Assembly: GCA_005281725.1 (NCBI GenBank)
Contig: SSBO01000003.1
Span: forward strand, 8,974,479-9,038,478
From: Wuchereria bancrofti
Lineage: Eukaryota; Nematoda; Chromadorea; Rhabditida; Onchocercidae
Length of the DNA stretch: 64,000 nucleotides
Reading direction: 5' to 3'
Both the position numbers and the translations under genes were made by a program. Positions 60,301 through 64,000 of the stretch are shown in pieces. The stretch's first letter is position 1. Each line of letters opens with the position of its first letter. The notes beneath the pieces are model-generated. The model made no database searches. It saw only the letters and a program-made list of their open reading frames with translations, and was not told the origin of the DNA.

Positions 60301-62712
60301 TTATAATATTGTTGTAAGAAATGGAAAAACATCTCGACAAACTATTCATTCACCTGGTACCAGAAATGGTAAAAAAAATTTTTTTTCTTCATTTATTTAA
60401 AAATTTAATTTTTTAGTTTTTTTCCTTTTTTTCTTCCTTTTTTTTTTTAATATATAAATATTTGAAACTATGATTATTCATAGAAATTTTTGTATTTTTC
60501 TTAAAATATTTCTTAAATAGAAAAGAAATTGTAAAATAATAGTAATAATATATATAAAATATTTGACTGCTAATACTTTAATTTGAAAAATTTTTGGTTT
60601 ATAAAGAAAAAATAAGAAATAAATAATTTGTTAAAAGTTATTATTTTTAAAAGATTAAAATGAAAAAAACAAAAAAAAAAAAAATTGGAGATAATTTAGT
60701 CACTAGAGAAATATATGATGTTAAGAAAAGAGACAATTTAAAGAGAGCACTATTTTGAATATTCAATTATTTGTTGATTGTTTTAAAAATTTTTTTAAAT
60801 AAATTTAATGGCATAATTTAAAGAATGTTTTATATAATAACAAATACTTTACATAATATGATATTTTATTTTTTATTTTTTTATATATTTAAAGGATAGT
60901 TCAAGTTAAACGGAAAACATTTGAAAAGTTTAGAATGAAAATAAAATTATTAATTTTTGTTTTTTTTTGTTTTAAATTTTATTACTTAAATTAAACGTCT
61001 TTTTTTTTTTGTTTTCCTAACTTTTTCCTTTTATTAAATATGAATTATAATTTAATAAATTTTATAAAACCCTCAAATCTATTTCTTCATCCTTTTGTTA
61101 ACATTAAATTTTGAAATTAAATATTATAAATTGATAATAGATATTTCCAGTTGAAAGATTAAATGATAAAAAATGATAATTGTTGACGTTTGTTAATGGA
61201 TAATATCAAAAGTATTTTGTTATAACTTAGCTTATCAATAACCTTTTTTTCAATAGCTTATAAAACTTAATCTTTTATTATCAATAATTTATTTTGATTT
61301 AAATTTTTTCCAAATTAAAGATTAAAATAATGTATATAAATATTATATTATTTACACTTTAACAATAATTACGAAAGTTTAAATTTTGATAAAATTTTAA
61401 CTAACAAATATTTTTCTAACTAAACATTTAGTTATTATTATATTATCAGTAACATAATTAATTACTAATATGATGAATAATTGTTACGGTCATTAGATGA
61501 GATAATGATGATATGATTGATGTTTTTTCAATCTACTAAGTGTACCTGTATTACCTGTGCATTTACCTGAGTGAAAAGCATACATCTTGTTTATATGTAA
61601 GAAAATATTCTAAATCTTAGGATAATTAATGAGGTCACTTTCTACTAACATAACTCTATGACAATCTTGCTTGTTTTTTTTTTTAGACAAATATGTAAAA
61701 TAATCATTTCTTTTCCTTCGTATTATCCATTTTTTGTTTATTTATTTATTTATTTTCTTTTTGTTGCTGTTTTTAATTTTATTAATATTATTTTATTAAT
61801 ATTCATCTCTAATGGCTAAAAAAAGTATATAATTAGTGAAATTTATAACACAAGTCTTGCTGAATTATTTTCAAAGTAATTTTAAGTGAAATTTGGTTAT
61901 TTTTCGTTGAAGTGTTCTGGAAAAATTGTTTACCACCAATAACCACAAATTGATAATTAATTTGAATAATTAATTTAACCAATCGTTAGATTTAATTAAT
62001 TCAATCAACACTAGAAGCTTGCAAATTTCATTTTATAAGATGGTAATCTTATTTTTAGCTGCATATCAATAATTAAAATTTGATTTGAATTACATTTCGT
62101 ACTATTTTTATTTTTTTCATTTATGCAACACTTTTTCTTGTCAAGAAATTTTAATTTTTAGAAATTAGAAAAAATTAAGCATTTTTATAATTTAAATTTT
62201 TAATTATTTAAAAGAAATTTTTTTTTTAATAAAAAAATATATATTGCAATGAATAAAAAAAAAGTTCAAAATTAATGAAATTAATATATTTGTAATCTTT
62301 GACATCTAATTACTTTCACATATTCAATTCTATTTCATATTGTAATTAATTTGATTTTTAAAATTTTTTTATCATTATTTTATATTTTTTTTTTAAACTG
62401 AAATAAAATGAATGAATATGTGAAATTATTAATGTCAAACTATCGATTACTCCTTTTTCCTCATTTTATTTTTGTTTACATTTCTGGTGATCAATGATGA
62501 TTTGTTCTGCTATTCTTTCTAACCTTTTCCATAAATCTTTTATTTACTAGGATCACTTCAAGATAGTTCAACCAGTGATGATTCATTAGATTCCATTTCA
62601 ACAACAATTCGATGTACTGCTACACCATCTCATCGTCCTTCCGGTTATTTATCTGAAGGTGAACCATTATTTACTGGTGGTAATGCTACTCTTCCGGAAT
62701 TATCAGTAACTG
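5525..62712 (+). CDS. unc-53: UNC-53 / neuron navigator ortholog, 16 exons, 3' end outside window
   Basis: Spliced model: 5525-5557, 14797-14911, 17519-17583, 22169-22241, 36556-36663, 37522-37636, 41275-41387, 48686-48794, 49156-49348, 51384-51617, 54985-55154, 56304-56544, 58416-58800, 59312-59459, 60127-60368, 62551-62712. All junctions are GT-AG and phase-compatible, giving 835 codons plus one base. The N-terminus (TSN-ELIP, then IYTDWANRHL) matches C. elegans UNC-53 as I remember it, and residues 12-120 form a CH domain. Known family role: cytoplasmic, cytoskeleton-associated protein guiding longitudinal cell migration and axon outgrowth, linking to actin (CH domain), microtubule ends, SEM-5/GRB2 and ABI-1. 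The rest of the visible protein is a Ser/Thr/Pro-rich linker. The expected coiled coil and AAA+ domain (family length about 1600 residues or more) lie beyond the right edge. Introns range from 361 bp to 14.3 kb. Individual donor choices are inferred by eye, without transcript data. Confidence 0.9.
7312..7320 (+). promoter_or_regulatory. Perfect ETS-type site ACCGGAAGT in intron 1
   Basis: Second exact ACCGGAAGT, 1.75 kb downstream of exon 1, in the context GTTTACCGGAAGTACATC. First introns of large genes commonly host enhancers, but activity here is inferred only from the motif. Confidence 0.3.
9385..10205. repeat. Tandem array, about 21-bp unit (TGACCTTATATCA type)
   Basis: About 40 diverged units of the form TGACCTTATATCACTAATA, with variants ATGCAACCTTATATC and ACGCAGTCTTATATC and local higher-order reuse (for example 9670-9780 and 9860-10000). 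About 16 units keep TGACCT, which is AGGTCA on the other strand, the nuclear-receptor half-site. Units also vary at TATATCATT, TATATCATC and TATATCACT. There is no coding potential. Confidence 0.9.
10559..10627 (+). CDS. Candidate alternative first exon of unc-53
   Basis: An ATG lies immediately after an AG (CGAACAG, ending at 10558) that follows a long poly-T tract (10505-10531). It opens 23 codons starting MKRMKKSCGK and ending KYVK, in phase 0, at a good donor AAG|GTTAGT (10628). Exon 2 starts in phase 0, so splicing to it would give KYVK-IYTDW: a basic N-terminus replacing MAPTSNRELIP. An ATG straight after an acceptor is what a spliced-leader trans-spliced first exon would look like. No homology is recognised and the acceptor itself is weak, so chance cannot be excluded. 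Confidence 0.3.
13020..13640. repeat. Tandem array, 142-154 bp higher-order period built on GTTATTAGCTAAG
   Basis: GGGTTATGTTATTTACTTAT recurs at 13071, 13225, 13367 and 13521, giving periods of 154, 142 and 154 bp. The 12-bp difference is a GAGTTAATGTTA insertion. Within each period, TTGTTATTAGCTAA(G/A) words recur at short spacing, so the array is two-tiered. It lies in intron 1 about 1.2 kb upstream of exon 2. Confidence 0.85.
14401..15791. repeat. First copy of 1391-bp direct duplication (contains exon 2)
   Basis: The sequence from AAAAAAGTGGTAAAGCTG to CTAATATTTTTAT is repeated at 15793-17183 with a constant offset of 1392 and no difference that I could see. The single N at 15792 lies exactly between the copies. 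This is the pattern of two overlapping contig ends scaffolded side by side without merging. Confidence 0.93.
14797..14911 (+). CDS. unc-53: unc-53 exon 2, start of CH domain (copy 1)
   Basis: Acceptor TTACAG ends at 14796, donor GTTAGT starts at 14912. Encodes residues 12-49 plus one base: IYTDWANRHL, then a charged helix with NDLTNDLREPKKL. IYTDWAN is the signature opening of neuron navigator CH domains, and the following helix corresponds to the actin-binding-type CH core. The exon is 115 bases (phase 0 in, phase 1 out), so including both copies (see 16189) would shift the frame. Confidence 0.9.
15792..15792. other. Single-N contig seam
   Basis: One N, precisely between the two 1391-bp copies. 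Interpreted as a scaffold join rather than an ambiguous base. Confidence 0.85.
15793..17183. repeat. Second copy of 1391-bp direct duplication, probable assembly artefact
   Basis: Mirrors 14401-15791 base for base as far as I can read, then continues into unique intron 2 sequence at 17184. True tandem duplication is possible, but the N placed exactly at the junction and two further seams with the same pattern argue for uncollapsed overlap. Confidence 0.9.
16189..16303 (+). pseudogene. unc-53: Second copy of unc-53 exon 2, probably an assembly duplicate
   Basis: Identical to 14797-14911, including acceptor and donor. It cannot be used together with the first copy because 115 bases is not a multiple of three. 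Mutually exclusive use of identical exons would be pointless, and the seam at 15792 explains it as an artefact. Either copy gives the same protein. Confidence 0.85.
17519..17583 (+). CDS. unc-53: unc-53 exon 3, CH domain
   Basis: Starts with CA completing a Thr codon from exon 2, then FDCVPAAEERISTAIDGHTE and a Ser (residues 50-71), ending in phase 0 at donor GTTTGA. It corresponds to the variable loop and helix after the first CH helix. The 65 bases restore the phase required between exons 2 and 4, supporting the boundaries. Confidence 0.85.
19136..19174. repeat. Perfect inverted repeat, 18-bp arms, 3-nt loop
   Basis: Arm TTAATGATAA-type sequence at 19136-19153 is exactly complementary to 19157-19174 around a TAT loop. 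It contains the core GATAATTTGTTATC and its complement GATAACAAATTATC. It can form a tight hairpin in RNA or a cruciform in DNA. Each arm carries GATAA words on both strands, so GATA-factor sites are an alternative reading. Confidence 0.85.
19991..20002. promoter_or_regulatory. TGCGCATGCGCA palindrome, NRF-1-type site
   Basis: A 12-bp perfect palindrome with eight G/C bases in DNA that is otherwise roughly 80% A/T. It equals the palindromic NRF-1/Ewg consensus (YGCGCAYGCGCR). Whether this lineage has such a factor is not known to me. Located in intron 3. Confidence 0.35.
22169..22241 (+). CDS. unc-53: unc-53 exon 4, CH domain
   Basis: Acceptor TTTACAG; encodes residues 72-95, starting VEIIGGCLQF and ending DIDVSKVTAN, plus one base, before donor GTAAGT (22242). 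This is the CH helix 'I-x-x-CL-x-FL-x-x-L/D-x-V' region; UNC-53 has an equivalent (ETCLDYLKNLGLDCSKL, from memory). Phase 1 out matches exon 5. Confidence 0.88.
23605..23605. other. Single-N contig seam inside a poly-T run
   Basis: The N interrupts a run of T. Any duplicated overlap would be homopolymeric and invisible, but the single-N style matches the other three seams. Confidence 0.6.
23860..24005. repeat. Short tandem repeat, about 25-bp unit (GTTTGGTGACAAAATTGCAA)
   Basis: Units TTTGGTGACAAAATTGC separated by poly-A repeat three to five times, with decayed edge copies such as GTTTGGTGACATTTTTT and GTTTAGGTGACC. They lie downstream of exon 4 in intron 4. Not coding. Confidence 0.75.
24295..24321. 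repeat. (TC)n microsatellite
   Basis: An uninterrupted TC dinucleotide run followed by ATTTTAGGG. It resembles a strong polypyrimidine tract and acceptor, but no open exon follows. Confidence 0.85.
25790..25830. repeat. CT/CCT-rich simple repeat
   Basis: A mixture of CTCTCC and CTCTCT units, one of the few C-rich tracts in the intron. No following exon is recognised. Confidence 0.8.
26292..27973. repeat. First copy of 1682-bp direct duplication
   Basis: Begins TATAATTATTATTTATGCC and repeats at 27975 with offset 1683; the single N at 27974 lies between the copies. It includes a somewhat less A/T-biased block (26310-26410) with a GTGAGT donor-like end, which is why short frames appear twice, at 26313-26504 and 27996-28187. 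Confidence 0.93.
27974..27974. other. Single-N contig seam
   Basis: N exactly between the two 1682-bp copies. Confidence 0.85.
27975..29656. repeat. Second copy of 1682-bp duplication, probable assembly artefact
   Basis: Matches 26292-27973 throughout the lines I compared, then continues into unique sequence at 29657 (CTTTGGATAATTTG). Same seam signature as 15792 and 32168. Confidence 0.9.
30718..30726 (-). promoter_or_regulatory. Perfect ETS-type site (ACTTCCGGT on the + strand)
   Basis: Exact reverse complement of ACCGGAAGT, in intron 4. Third perfect copy in the window. Confidence 0.25.
32009..32167. repeat. First copy of 159-bp direct duplication
   Basis: ATTCTATTTTATGTCAC through TTTTTGAAA; repeats at 32169-32327 with offset 160 and an N at 32168. 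The short overlap explains why the assembler may not have merged the contigs. Confidence 0.92.
32168..32168. other. Single-N contig seam
   Basis: N exactly between the two 159-bp copies. Confidence 0.85.
32169..32327. repeat. Second copy of 159-bp duplication, probable assembly artefact
   Basis: Same sequence as 32009-32167, then continues into unique DNA (ATTTGGTAAATT). Confidence 0.9.
33971..34600. repeat. Three-copy tandem repeat, 205-221 bp unit
   Basis: AATTTTAAATGTT followed by TTTTCAAGAATGAAATAA starts near 33971, 34192 and 34397. Each copy then shows TTATGTTCGTAATTTTTAG (the third is decayed), a CGAAC-poly-A stretch, TTTTCGTTTTTTC and a TGTACTTTTTTAA block. Intron 4, non-coding. The frame at 34042-34227 is a shadow of one copy. 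Confidence 0.85.
35541..35580. repeat. (ATGC)n microsatellite with six TGCATG words
   Basis: TACATGCATGC-type sequence continues as ATGC repeats, is broken once by ATAC, then resumes. TGCATG is found six times (35545, 35549, 35553, 35557, 35561, 35573). It is self-complementary, so it could form hairpins. In RNA, UGCAUG is the RBFOX/FOX-1 splicing-factor site. Located about 1 kb upstream of exon 5. Confidence 0.85.
36556..36663 (+). CDS. unc-53: unc-53 exon 5, end of CH domain
   Basis: Acceptor TTTTACAG; AT completes an Asp codon from exon 4. Encodes residues 96-131: DILNGHLGAILSLLYGLSVY, then KQRIKQSVRTAAVTTT, plus one base. D-(x)-G-(N/H)-L-x-A-(I/V)-L-x-L-(x)-L-S-x-YKQ is the hallmark last helix of neuron navigator CH domains. 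Donor GTATGC at 36664. Confidence 0.93.
36664..37521 (+). other. unc-53: unc-53 intron 5
   Basis: 858 bp of A/T-rich DNA with no recognisable feature; acceptor TATTTTAG at 37521. Confidence 0.8.
37522..37636 (+). CDS. unc-53: unc-53 exon 6, Ser/Thr-rich linker
   Basis: CA completes an Ala codon; encodes residues 132-169 plus two bases: TVRSSESSTTTSQVVQLKSK, then KNNTGKTSTTPTMPPSS. It is basic and Ser/Thr-rich, like the start of the disordered linker after the CH domain in navigators. Donor GTCAGT at 37637. The exon 6/7 junction creates S-K-L-P (residues 169-172), an [ST]-x-[IL]-P sequence of the EB1-binding type. Confidence 0.88.
37637..41274 (+). other. unc-53: unc-53 intron 6 (3.6 kb)
   Basis: Contains a less A/T-biased block at 38281-38620 with no convincing exon, a CCAATCA word (40598) followed by an ATAAAAGC stretch (about 40640), and a CA-rich microsatellite ending about 50 bp before the exon 7 acceptor. 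The frames at 37826-38053 (-) and 38298-38633 (+) have no recognisable content. Confidence 0.7.
41144..41222. repeat. (CA)n-like microsatellite upstream of exon 7
   Basis: CACACA and TACACA units with G and T interruptions (CATATGTACACGTACACGC). It produces three overlapping open frames (Thr/His-rich) that run into exon 7 and are shadows. It lies 52 bp before the exon 7 acceptor. Confidence 0.85.
41275..41387 (+). CDS. unc-53: unc-53 exon 7, Ser/Thr/Ala-rich linker
   Basis: Acceptor CTTCAG; A completes Lys170. Residues 170-207: KLPSPSIRTSTTIHSNTIAA, then AHAANSRLATPTRSVVKE, plus one base. The strong nematode-style acceptor and balanced codons set it apart from the surrounding A/T-rich DNA. 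Donor GTATAT (41388) is weak. With exon 6 it forms S-K-L-P-S-P in a basic context, a plausible microtubule plus-end (EB1) docking site. Confidence 0.88.
43851..44005. repeat. Four-copy tandem repeat, 33-44 bp unit (AATCTCGAAATGATGCCATA)
   Basis: AATCTCGA or AATCCCGA starts at 43851, 43895, 43939 and 43972. The first two copies also share a (G/T)TCTAG(A/C)GATCA block. Intronic, non-coding. Confidence 0.8.
45768..45952. promoter_or_regulatory. Cluster of TTCACGT half-sites, two as N3-spaced palindromes
   Basis: TCACGT-AAC-ACGTGA at 45768-45782, TTCACGT-GCT-ACGTGAA at 45922-45938 and a lone TTCACGT at 45946-45952. Inverted half-sites with identical 3-bp spacing, 150 bp apart, suggest a dimeric DNA-binding protein. 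CACGTG and TACGTG are also bHLH/bHLH-PAS cores. Intron 7; function inferred. Confidence 0.35.
46616..46655 (+). promoter_or_regulatory. Triple TGCATG cluster (candidate RBFOX/FOX-1 intronic splicing element)
   Basis: TGCATG at 46616-46621, 46641-46646 and 46650-46655, in the transcribed orientation, 2 kb upstream of exon 8. (TGCATG is not self-complementary at the hexamer level; GCATGC is.) UGCAUG is the established FOX-1/RBFOX binding word. Isolated clusters in introns often mark regulated exons. Confidence 0.35.
48686..48794 (+). CDS. unc-53: unc-53 exon 8, Lys/Pro/Ser-rich linker
   Basis: Acceptor ATTTTAG; GT completes Gly208. Residues 208-243 plus two bases: GYSVQTTSATSKLASPKASA, then LRAPVIRIHPPTLKTS. 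SKLASPK resembles the basic Ser-Pro motifs of navigator linkers. Donor GTATTT at 48795. Phase 2 out matches exon 9 exactly. Confidence 0.88.
48795..49155 (+). other. unc-53: unc-53 intron 8
   Basis: 361 bp, A/T-rich with a short ATT microsatellite (49045-49100); acceptor TTTTTCAG at 49155. Confidence 0.85.
49156..49348 (+). CDS. unc-53: unc-53 exon 9, poly-Ser/Thr linker
   Basis: A completes Gly244. Residues 244-308 open GLNNNDQSRPSSRSSSLASS, continue with long Ser/Thr runs and end in a basic block, KMLKMKFFTGNKDK, before donor GTTTGT. The serine-rich composition, SRPSSRSSS in particular, is typical of disordered phosphorylated segments. The basic tail could contact membrane or microtubules. 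The frame stays open 33 bases past the donor, so the exact donor is a choice; GTTTGT gives phase 0, which exon 10 needs. Confidence 0.85.
49349..51383 (+). other. unc-53: unc-53 intron 9 (2.0 kb)
   Basis: Dense in poly-T and poly-A tracts. The frames at 50083-50334, 50295-50501 (+) and 49690-49878 (-) are Phe/Leu/Lys-rich shadows of those tracts. Nothing else is recognised. Acceptor TTTTTTTCTAG at 51383. Confidence 0.8.
51384..51617 (+). CDS. unc-53: unc-53 exon 10, linker
   Basis: Residues 309-386, phase 0 in and out: starts GKTYTSMEAVGMRG, includes SGLIKPKNGNVKVTRKIPP and ends ATRDTIK before donor GTTTCA (51618). It is Lys/Thr-rich; KVTRKIPP is a basic proline motif. With 234 bases (78 codons) and both ends in phase 0, it can be skipped without changing frame, so it is a candidate cassette exon. 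Confidence 0.86.
53570..53734. repeat. 165-bp element with 41-bp near-perfect terminal inverted repeats
   Basis: Left arm 53570-53610 (starts GGCTAATCATTGGTCATTTC) pairs with right arm 53694-53734 (ends GAATGACCAATGAGTAGCC) with three mismatches over 41 bp and an 83-bp interior. It resembles a MITE-like remnant or a long RNA hairpin. No clear target-site duplication is visible at the ends. The left arm contains ACAGGTAAGC, a near-consensus 5' splice site. Confidence 0.85.
54345..54905. repeat. Five-copy tandem repeat, 112-128 bp unit
   Basis: The block TTAGTATTTAATTAGAAAAT recurs near 54391, 54510, 54638, 54750 and 54864. Each copy is followed by TTTTGAAATA, a (T)AGACCAAAAGAGATAGAAA-type segment and a CTTTTTCAT poly-T tract. 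The array ends about 80 bp before the exon 11 acceptor. Confidence 0.88.
54985..55154 (+). CDS. unc-53: unc-53 exon 11, Ser-rich linker
   Basis: Acceptor TTTACAG; residues 387-442 plus two bases: GLAVRASGLPLQSSSSSSCS, then a basic Ser/Gln-rich tail with KRASSSRTPQSSG and DPVKNK. LAVRASGLP-type basic/Ser segments are common in navigator linkers. Donor GTTAAA (55155) is weak but required for phase: the CG it leaves pairs with A of exon 12 to give Arg443. Confidence 0.87.
55155..56303 (+). other. unc-53: unc-53 intron 11 (1.1 kb)
   Basis: A/T-rich with TTTAGTAGTATTTTTTAAG microrepeats at 55400-55510. The frame at 55969-56181 has no recognised content. Acceptor TTTTTTATAG at 56303. Confidence 0.8.
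56304..56544 (+). CDS. unc-53: unc-53 exon 12, conserved EEDSAYAGFG segment
   Basis: Residues 443-523: RFSKSSEEDSAYAGFGSSSP, then Ser-rich sequence and a His-rich stretch (GNHHHRFNSG), ending QPPSSPH at donor GTAATT (56545). The EEDSAYAGFG block (449-458) stands out as ordered and probably conserved among UNC-53 proteins: an acidic-aromatic island in a Ser-rich region, as expected of a protein-binding motif. Phase 0 out. Confidence 0.88.
56545..58415 (+). other. unc-53: unc-53 intron 12 (1.9 kb)
   Basis: A/T-rich, with several ATGATAATGATA words near 57400 and degenerate AATATGTATATAATTTAAAA repeats at 58040-58240. The frame at 57749-57946 is hydrophobic low complexity. No other feature. Acceptor TTCTTACAG at 58415. 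Confidence 0.78.
58416..58800 (+). CDS. unc-53: unc-53 exon 13, ESKPILAVKG linker exon
   Basis: Longest exon; residues 524-651 plus one base. Opens ESKPILAVKGITAPKVTHLT, the most conserved-looking part, followed by Ser and Thr runs (poly-Ser encoded by TCA repeats), a Gln/Ser-rich middle, and VVSPMMSHRVIKLPQTTNS before the donor GTAATA (58801). The LAVKG block resembles a repeated navigator linker motif. The start rests on the acceptor and on phase 0 from exon 12; phase 1 out fits exon 14. Confidence 0.88.
58801..59311 (+). other. unc-53: unc-53 intron 13
   Basis: 511 bp. The last 270 bases are made of four decoy copies of the exon 14 start (63-bp repeat, see 59041-59330). Confidence 0.85.
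59041..59330. repeat. 63-bp tandem repeat duplicating the exon 14 acceptor and first codons
   Basis: AATTTTTAG|ATGGTGATAAT followed by CAAAGTGAT occurs with its exon-like part starting at 59060, 59123, 59186, 59249 and 59312: five copies at an exact 63-bp period. The first four continue TGATTAATTAATAATTTTTAG, with a stop codon; only the fifth continues into the open exon (GATACATCAACAACATC). Each unit also has a second AATTTTTAG. The unit length is a multiple of three. Confidence 0.95.
59312..59459 (+). CDS. unc-53: unc-53 exon 14, acidic linker
   Basis: AT completes Asp652; residues 652-700 plus two bases: DGDNQSDTSTTSGSRDSDNA, then SVIYNPIDETISLTDNSN and ALDKKP, ending inside a Pro codon at donor GTAAGT (59460). 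It is markedly acidic, unlike the basic exons before it. It is the fifth and only open copy of the tandemly repeated acceptor. Joining to exon 15 forms PPPMPPVR. Confidence 0.88.
59460..60126 (+). other. unc-53: unc-53 intron 14
   Basis: 667 bp, consisting almost entirely of the tandem repeat listed at 59490-60080. Acceptor ATTTACAG at 60126. Confidence 0.85.
59490..60080. repeat. Four-copy tandem repeat, 137-159 bp unit, filling intron 14
   Basis: TATATTCAATTTAATTTTTA recurs near 59512, 59649 (slightly changed), 59797 and 59956. Copies share TTATTATAATATATTTATAC, an ATT run and AAAATGTTTTTAGGTATAAT. The TTTTTAG in each copy is acceptor-like, but no open exon follows it. Confidence 0.88.
60127..60368 (+). 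CDS. unc-53: unc-53 exon 15, SH3- and WW-ligand linker
   Basis: A completes Pro701. Residues 701-781 plus one base: PPMPPVRTNSRLETTFDSNC, a Ser/Thr segment, then PPMEPIVPLVPPPYNIVVRN and HSPGTRN. PMPPVR (702-707) fits the class II SH3 ligand PxxPxR. UNC-53 is known to bind the SH3 adaptor SEM-5. PPPY (757-760) fits the WW ligand PPxY. Donor GTAAAA (60369). A 5' frame extension to 60095 lies in the intron and is not used. Confidence 0.9.
60369..62550 (+). other. unc-53: unc-53 intron 15 (2.2 kb)
   Basis: A/T-rich. Near 61540-61575 it has three CTGTATTACCTGTGC-like words which, on the minus strand, are consecutive AG|GTA donor-like sites; no minus-strand exon accompanies them. Nothing else is recognised. 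Acceptor TATTTACTAG at 62550. Confidence 0.75.
62551..62712 (+). CDS. unc-53: unc-53 exon 16, PSGYLSEGE motif exon (last exon seen)
   Basis: GA completes Gly782; residues 782-835 plus one base: GSLQDSSTSDDSLDSISTTI, then RPSGYLSEGEPLF and ATLPELSVT, donor GTAAGT (62713). SGY(L/M)S(E/D)G(E/D) is a signature of the navigator middle region (SGYMSDG in vertebrate NAVs), confirming the family assignment far from the CH domain. It ends in phase 1. The next constitutive exon, leading to the coiled coil and AAA+ domain, must lie beyond 64000 unless the short exon at 63781 is used. Confidence 0.9.
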
Positions 62713-64000
62713 GTAAGTAACAATTTTTTTTTTTTTTTTACTTTCTATTTGTTCAATAATAAAAATAATTTAATCATTTAACAAAAAAAAAAAAAACAAT
62801 TATATATGATGCAAAATGAATATGGCAAAGTATTATTATTGATTGAATTGAATCAATTTTTAAATTATCAATTTTGAAATTATTAGGGAAGCGATGACGA
62901 AAAAAAATACATTGCTAAATACATATATAATCCGGAAAATAATTTTTTTTCGGACTAATATTTTATAACAAGTATTGATATTATTTAGCTAATTAAATTT
63001 ATTCCTAAAACATTATTAAAATATTAATAAAATGAAATTAATGTAAACAAAATGTGAAACATTAATGAAATGAAATTATATTGCCAAGCAATTGTTTTAT
63101 TTATTTTTGAATTAATAAAAGTGTTAGCATAGTTTTTCAAAAATCTTTTTTCAATCAATGCTTTTCTTTTTTTCAAAATACATTTTACGGACTTATTGTG
63201 AATTTTAGTGCAAAAAATTTTCAGCTGTAAATAAATTATAAATAAAATTTCTTCTTGTCCTCTTTTTTTTTTTTTTCATCTAAGCATATCTCAAATAATG
63301 TGACAATGATTGGTAGAGCTATCATTTGACAACAAATATTGAAAGATCATAATTTCTACTATTTACTATTTTGTGATATTAAATGTTAGAAATTATTATT
63401 ACTATCGTTATCATTATTGCTAATTATTAATTATTATTACTATTATTAATTATTATTACTATTATTTATTATTATTACTAGTATTATTATAAATTATTAT
63501 TATTGTATTTAGTAGTAATACTAGTGATAAGTGTTATCAGTCTTATTGTTATTATTGCATTTAGTAGTAATGCTAGTGATAAGTGTTAGTGATAAGTGTG
63601 TGAGTATTGTTGTTGTTGTTGTTGTTGTTATTATTATTGTAGTAGTAATAGGAATAATCGGAGTAATAACAATAGAGATTAATGATTAATAATTAATTAA
63701 AATGAAATCATATTAAATTTGTTATTTATTAAAATAAATGGTAAAAGATGAATATTAAATGAAATATGGTCTATTTCTAGCTGAAGAAGGCAATAATTAA
63801 AATCAGAAGGACTTTCATCTGCTCTATTAATCCATCCATTCATCAATTTATCAACAAATTTCAAATATTTGTTCTAATACAATTTTGATATCATTTAATA
63901 TTGCGTTTAGTAAGCAATAGCATGTTGCTTAAATATACTTAAAATTACTTAAATAGTTATTTAAATATACTGAAATGATTAATTATCAAGAATTTTTCAT
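62713..64000 (+). other. unc-53: unc-53 intron 16, runs off the window
   Basis: A/T-rich DNA, an (ATT/GTT)n microsatellite at 63390-63660, and an acceptor-like TATTTCTAG at 63780 followed in phase by only six codons and a stop (GCT GAA GAA GGC AAT AAT TAA). No poly-A signal AATAAA closely follows. Probably intron to the edge. Confidence 0.65.
63390..63660. repeat. ATT/ATC and GTT trinucleotide microsatellite
   Basis: A long imperfect ATTATT/ACTATT run with an internal TAGTAGTAATACTAGTGATA duplication (about 63511 and 63561) and a pure GTT run near 63610-63627. Confidence 0.85.

Noticed and set aside
61440..61640. Minus-strand exon suggested by three consecutive AG|GTA words
   Set aside because: No open minus-strand frame with an acceptor is associated; probably chance.

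Overview
This window looks like nematode nuclear DNA. It is very A/T-rich, full of A/T homopolymers and minisatellites, and has eukaryotic introns with pyrimidine-rich TTTTAG/TTTCAG-type acceptors. No bacterial gene layout, CRISPR array, rRNA or tRNA was recognised. I cannot name the species. A clade III (spirurid-like) parasite with large introns would fit, but that is a guess.

Almost everything is explained by one plus-strand gene, the UNC-53 / neuron navigator ortholog. I could join 16 coding exons, 5525 to 62712, with every intron phase compatible: 2506 coding bases, 835 complete codons, running off the right edge. Exon 1 is an 11-codon microexon (MAPTSNRELIP). Exons 2-5 encode the calponin-homology (CH) domain (IYTDWANRHL... 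to ...LSVYKQRIKQ). Exons 6-16 encode a long Ser/Thr/Pro-rich, probably disordered linker with SH3, WW and EB1-type candidate motifs. The C-terminal coiled-coil and AAA+ ATPase half expected of the family is not in the window.

Layout: 1-5524, upstream DNA with a 12/15-bp minisatellite; 5525-22241, exons 1-4 with a 9.2-kb first intron holding two large tandem arrays and a possible alternative first exon; 22242-36555, a 14-kb intron; 36556-49348, exons 5-9 with a 7.3-kb intron containing an odd G/C-rich patch and palindromic CACGTG-like sites; 51384-62712, exons 10-16, more closely spaced, several with local tandem arrays pushed up against the 3' splice site.

Four single N bases mark contig seams. 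Three are flanked by exact-looking direct repeats of 1391, 1682 and 159 bp with the N exactly between the copies. These are most likely uncollapsed contig overlaps, so the second copy of exon 2 is probably not real.

The most unusual genic structure is a 63-bp tandem repeat carrying the exon-14 acceptor and the first codons of exon 14. Four upstream decoy copies each lead to an immediate stop codon. I found no new multi-gene system; the interest lies in splicing and regulatory structure inside one giant gene.
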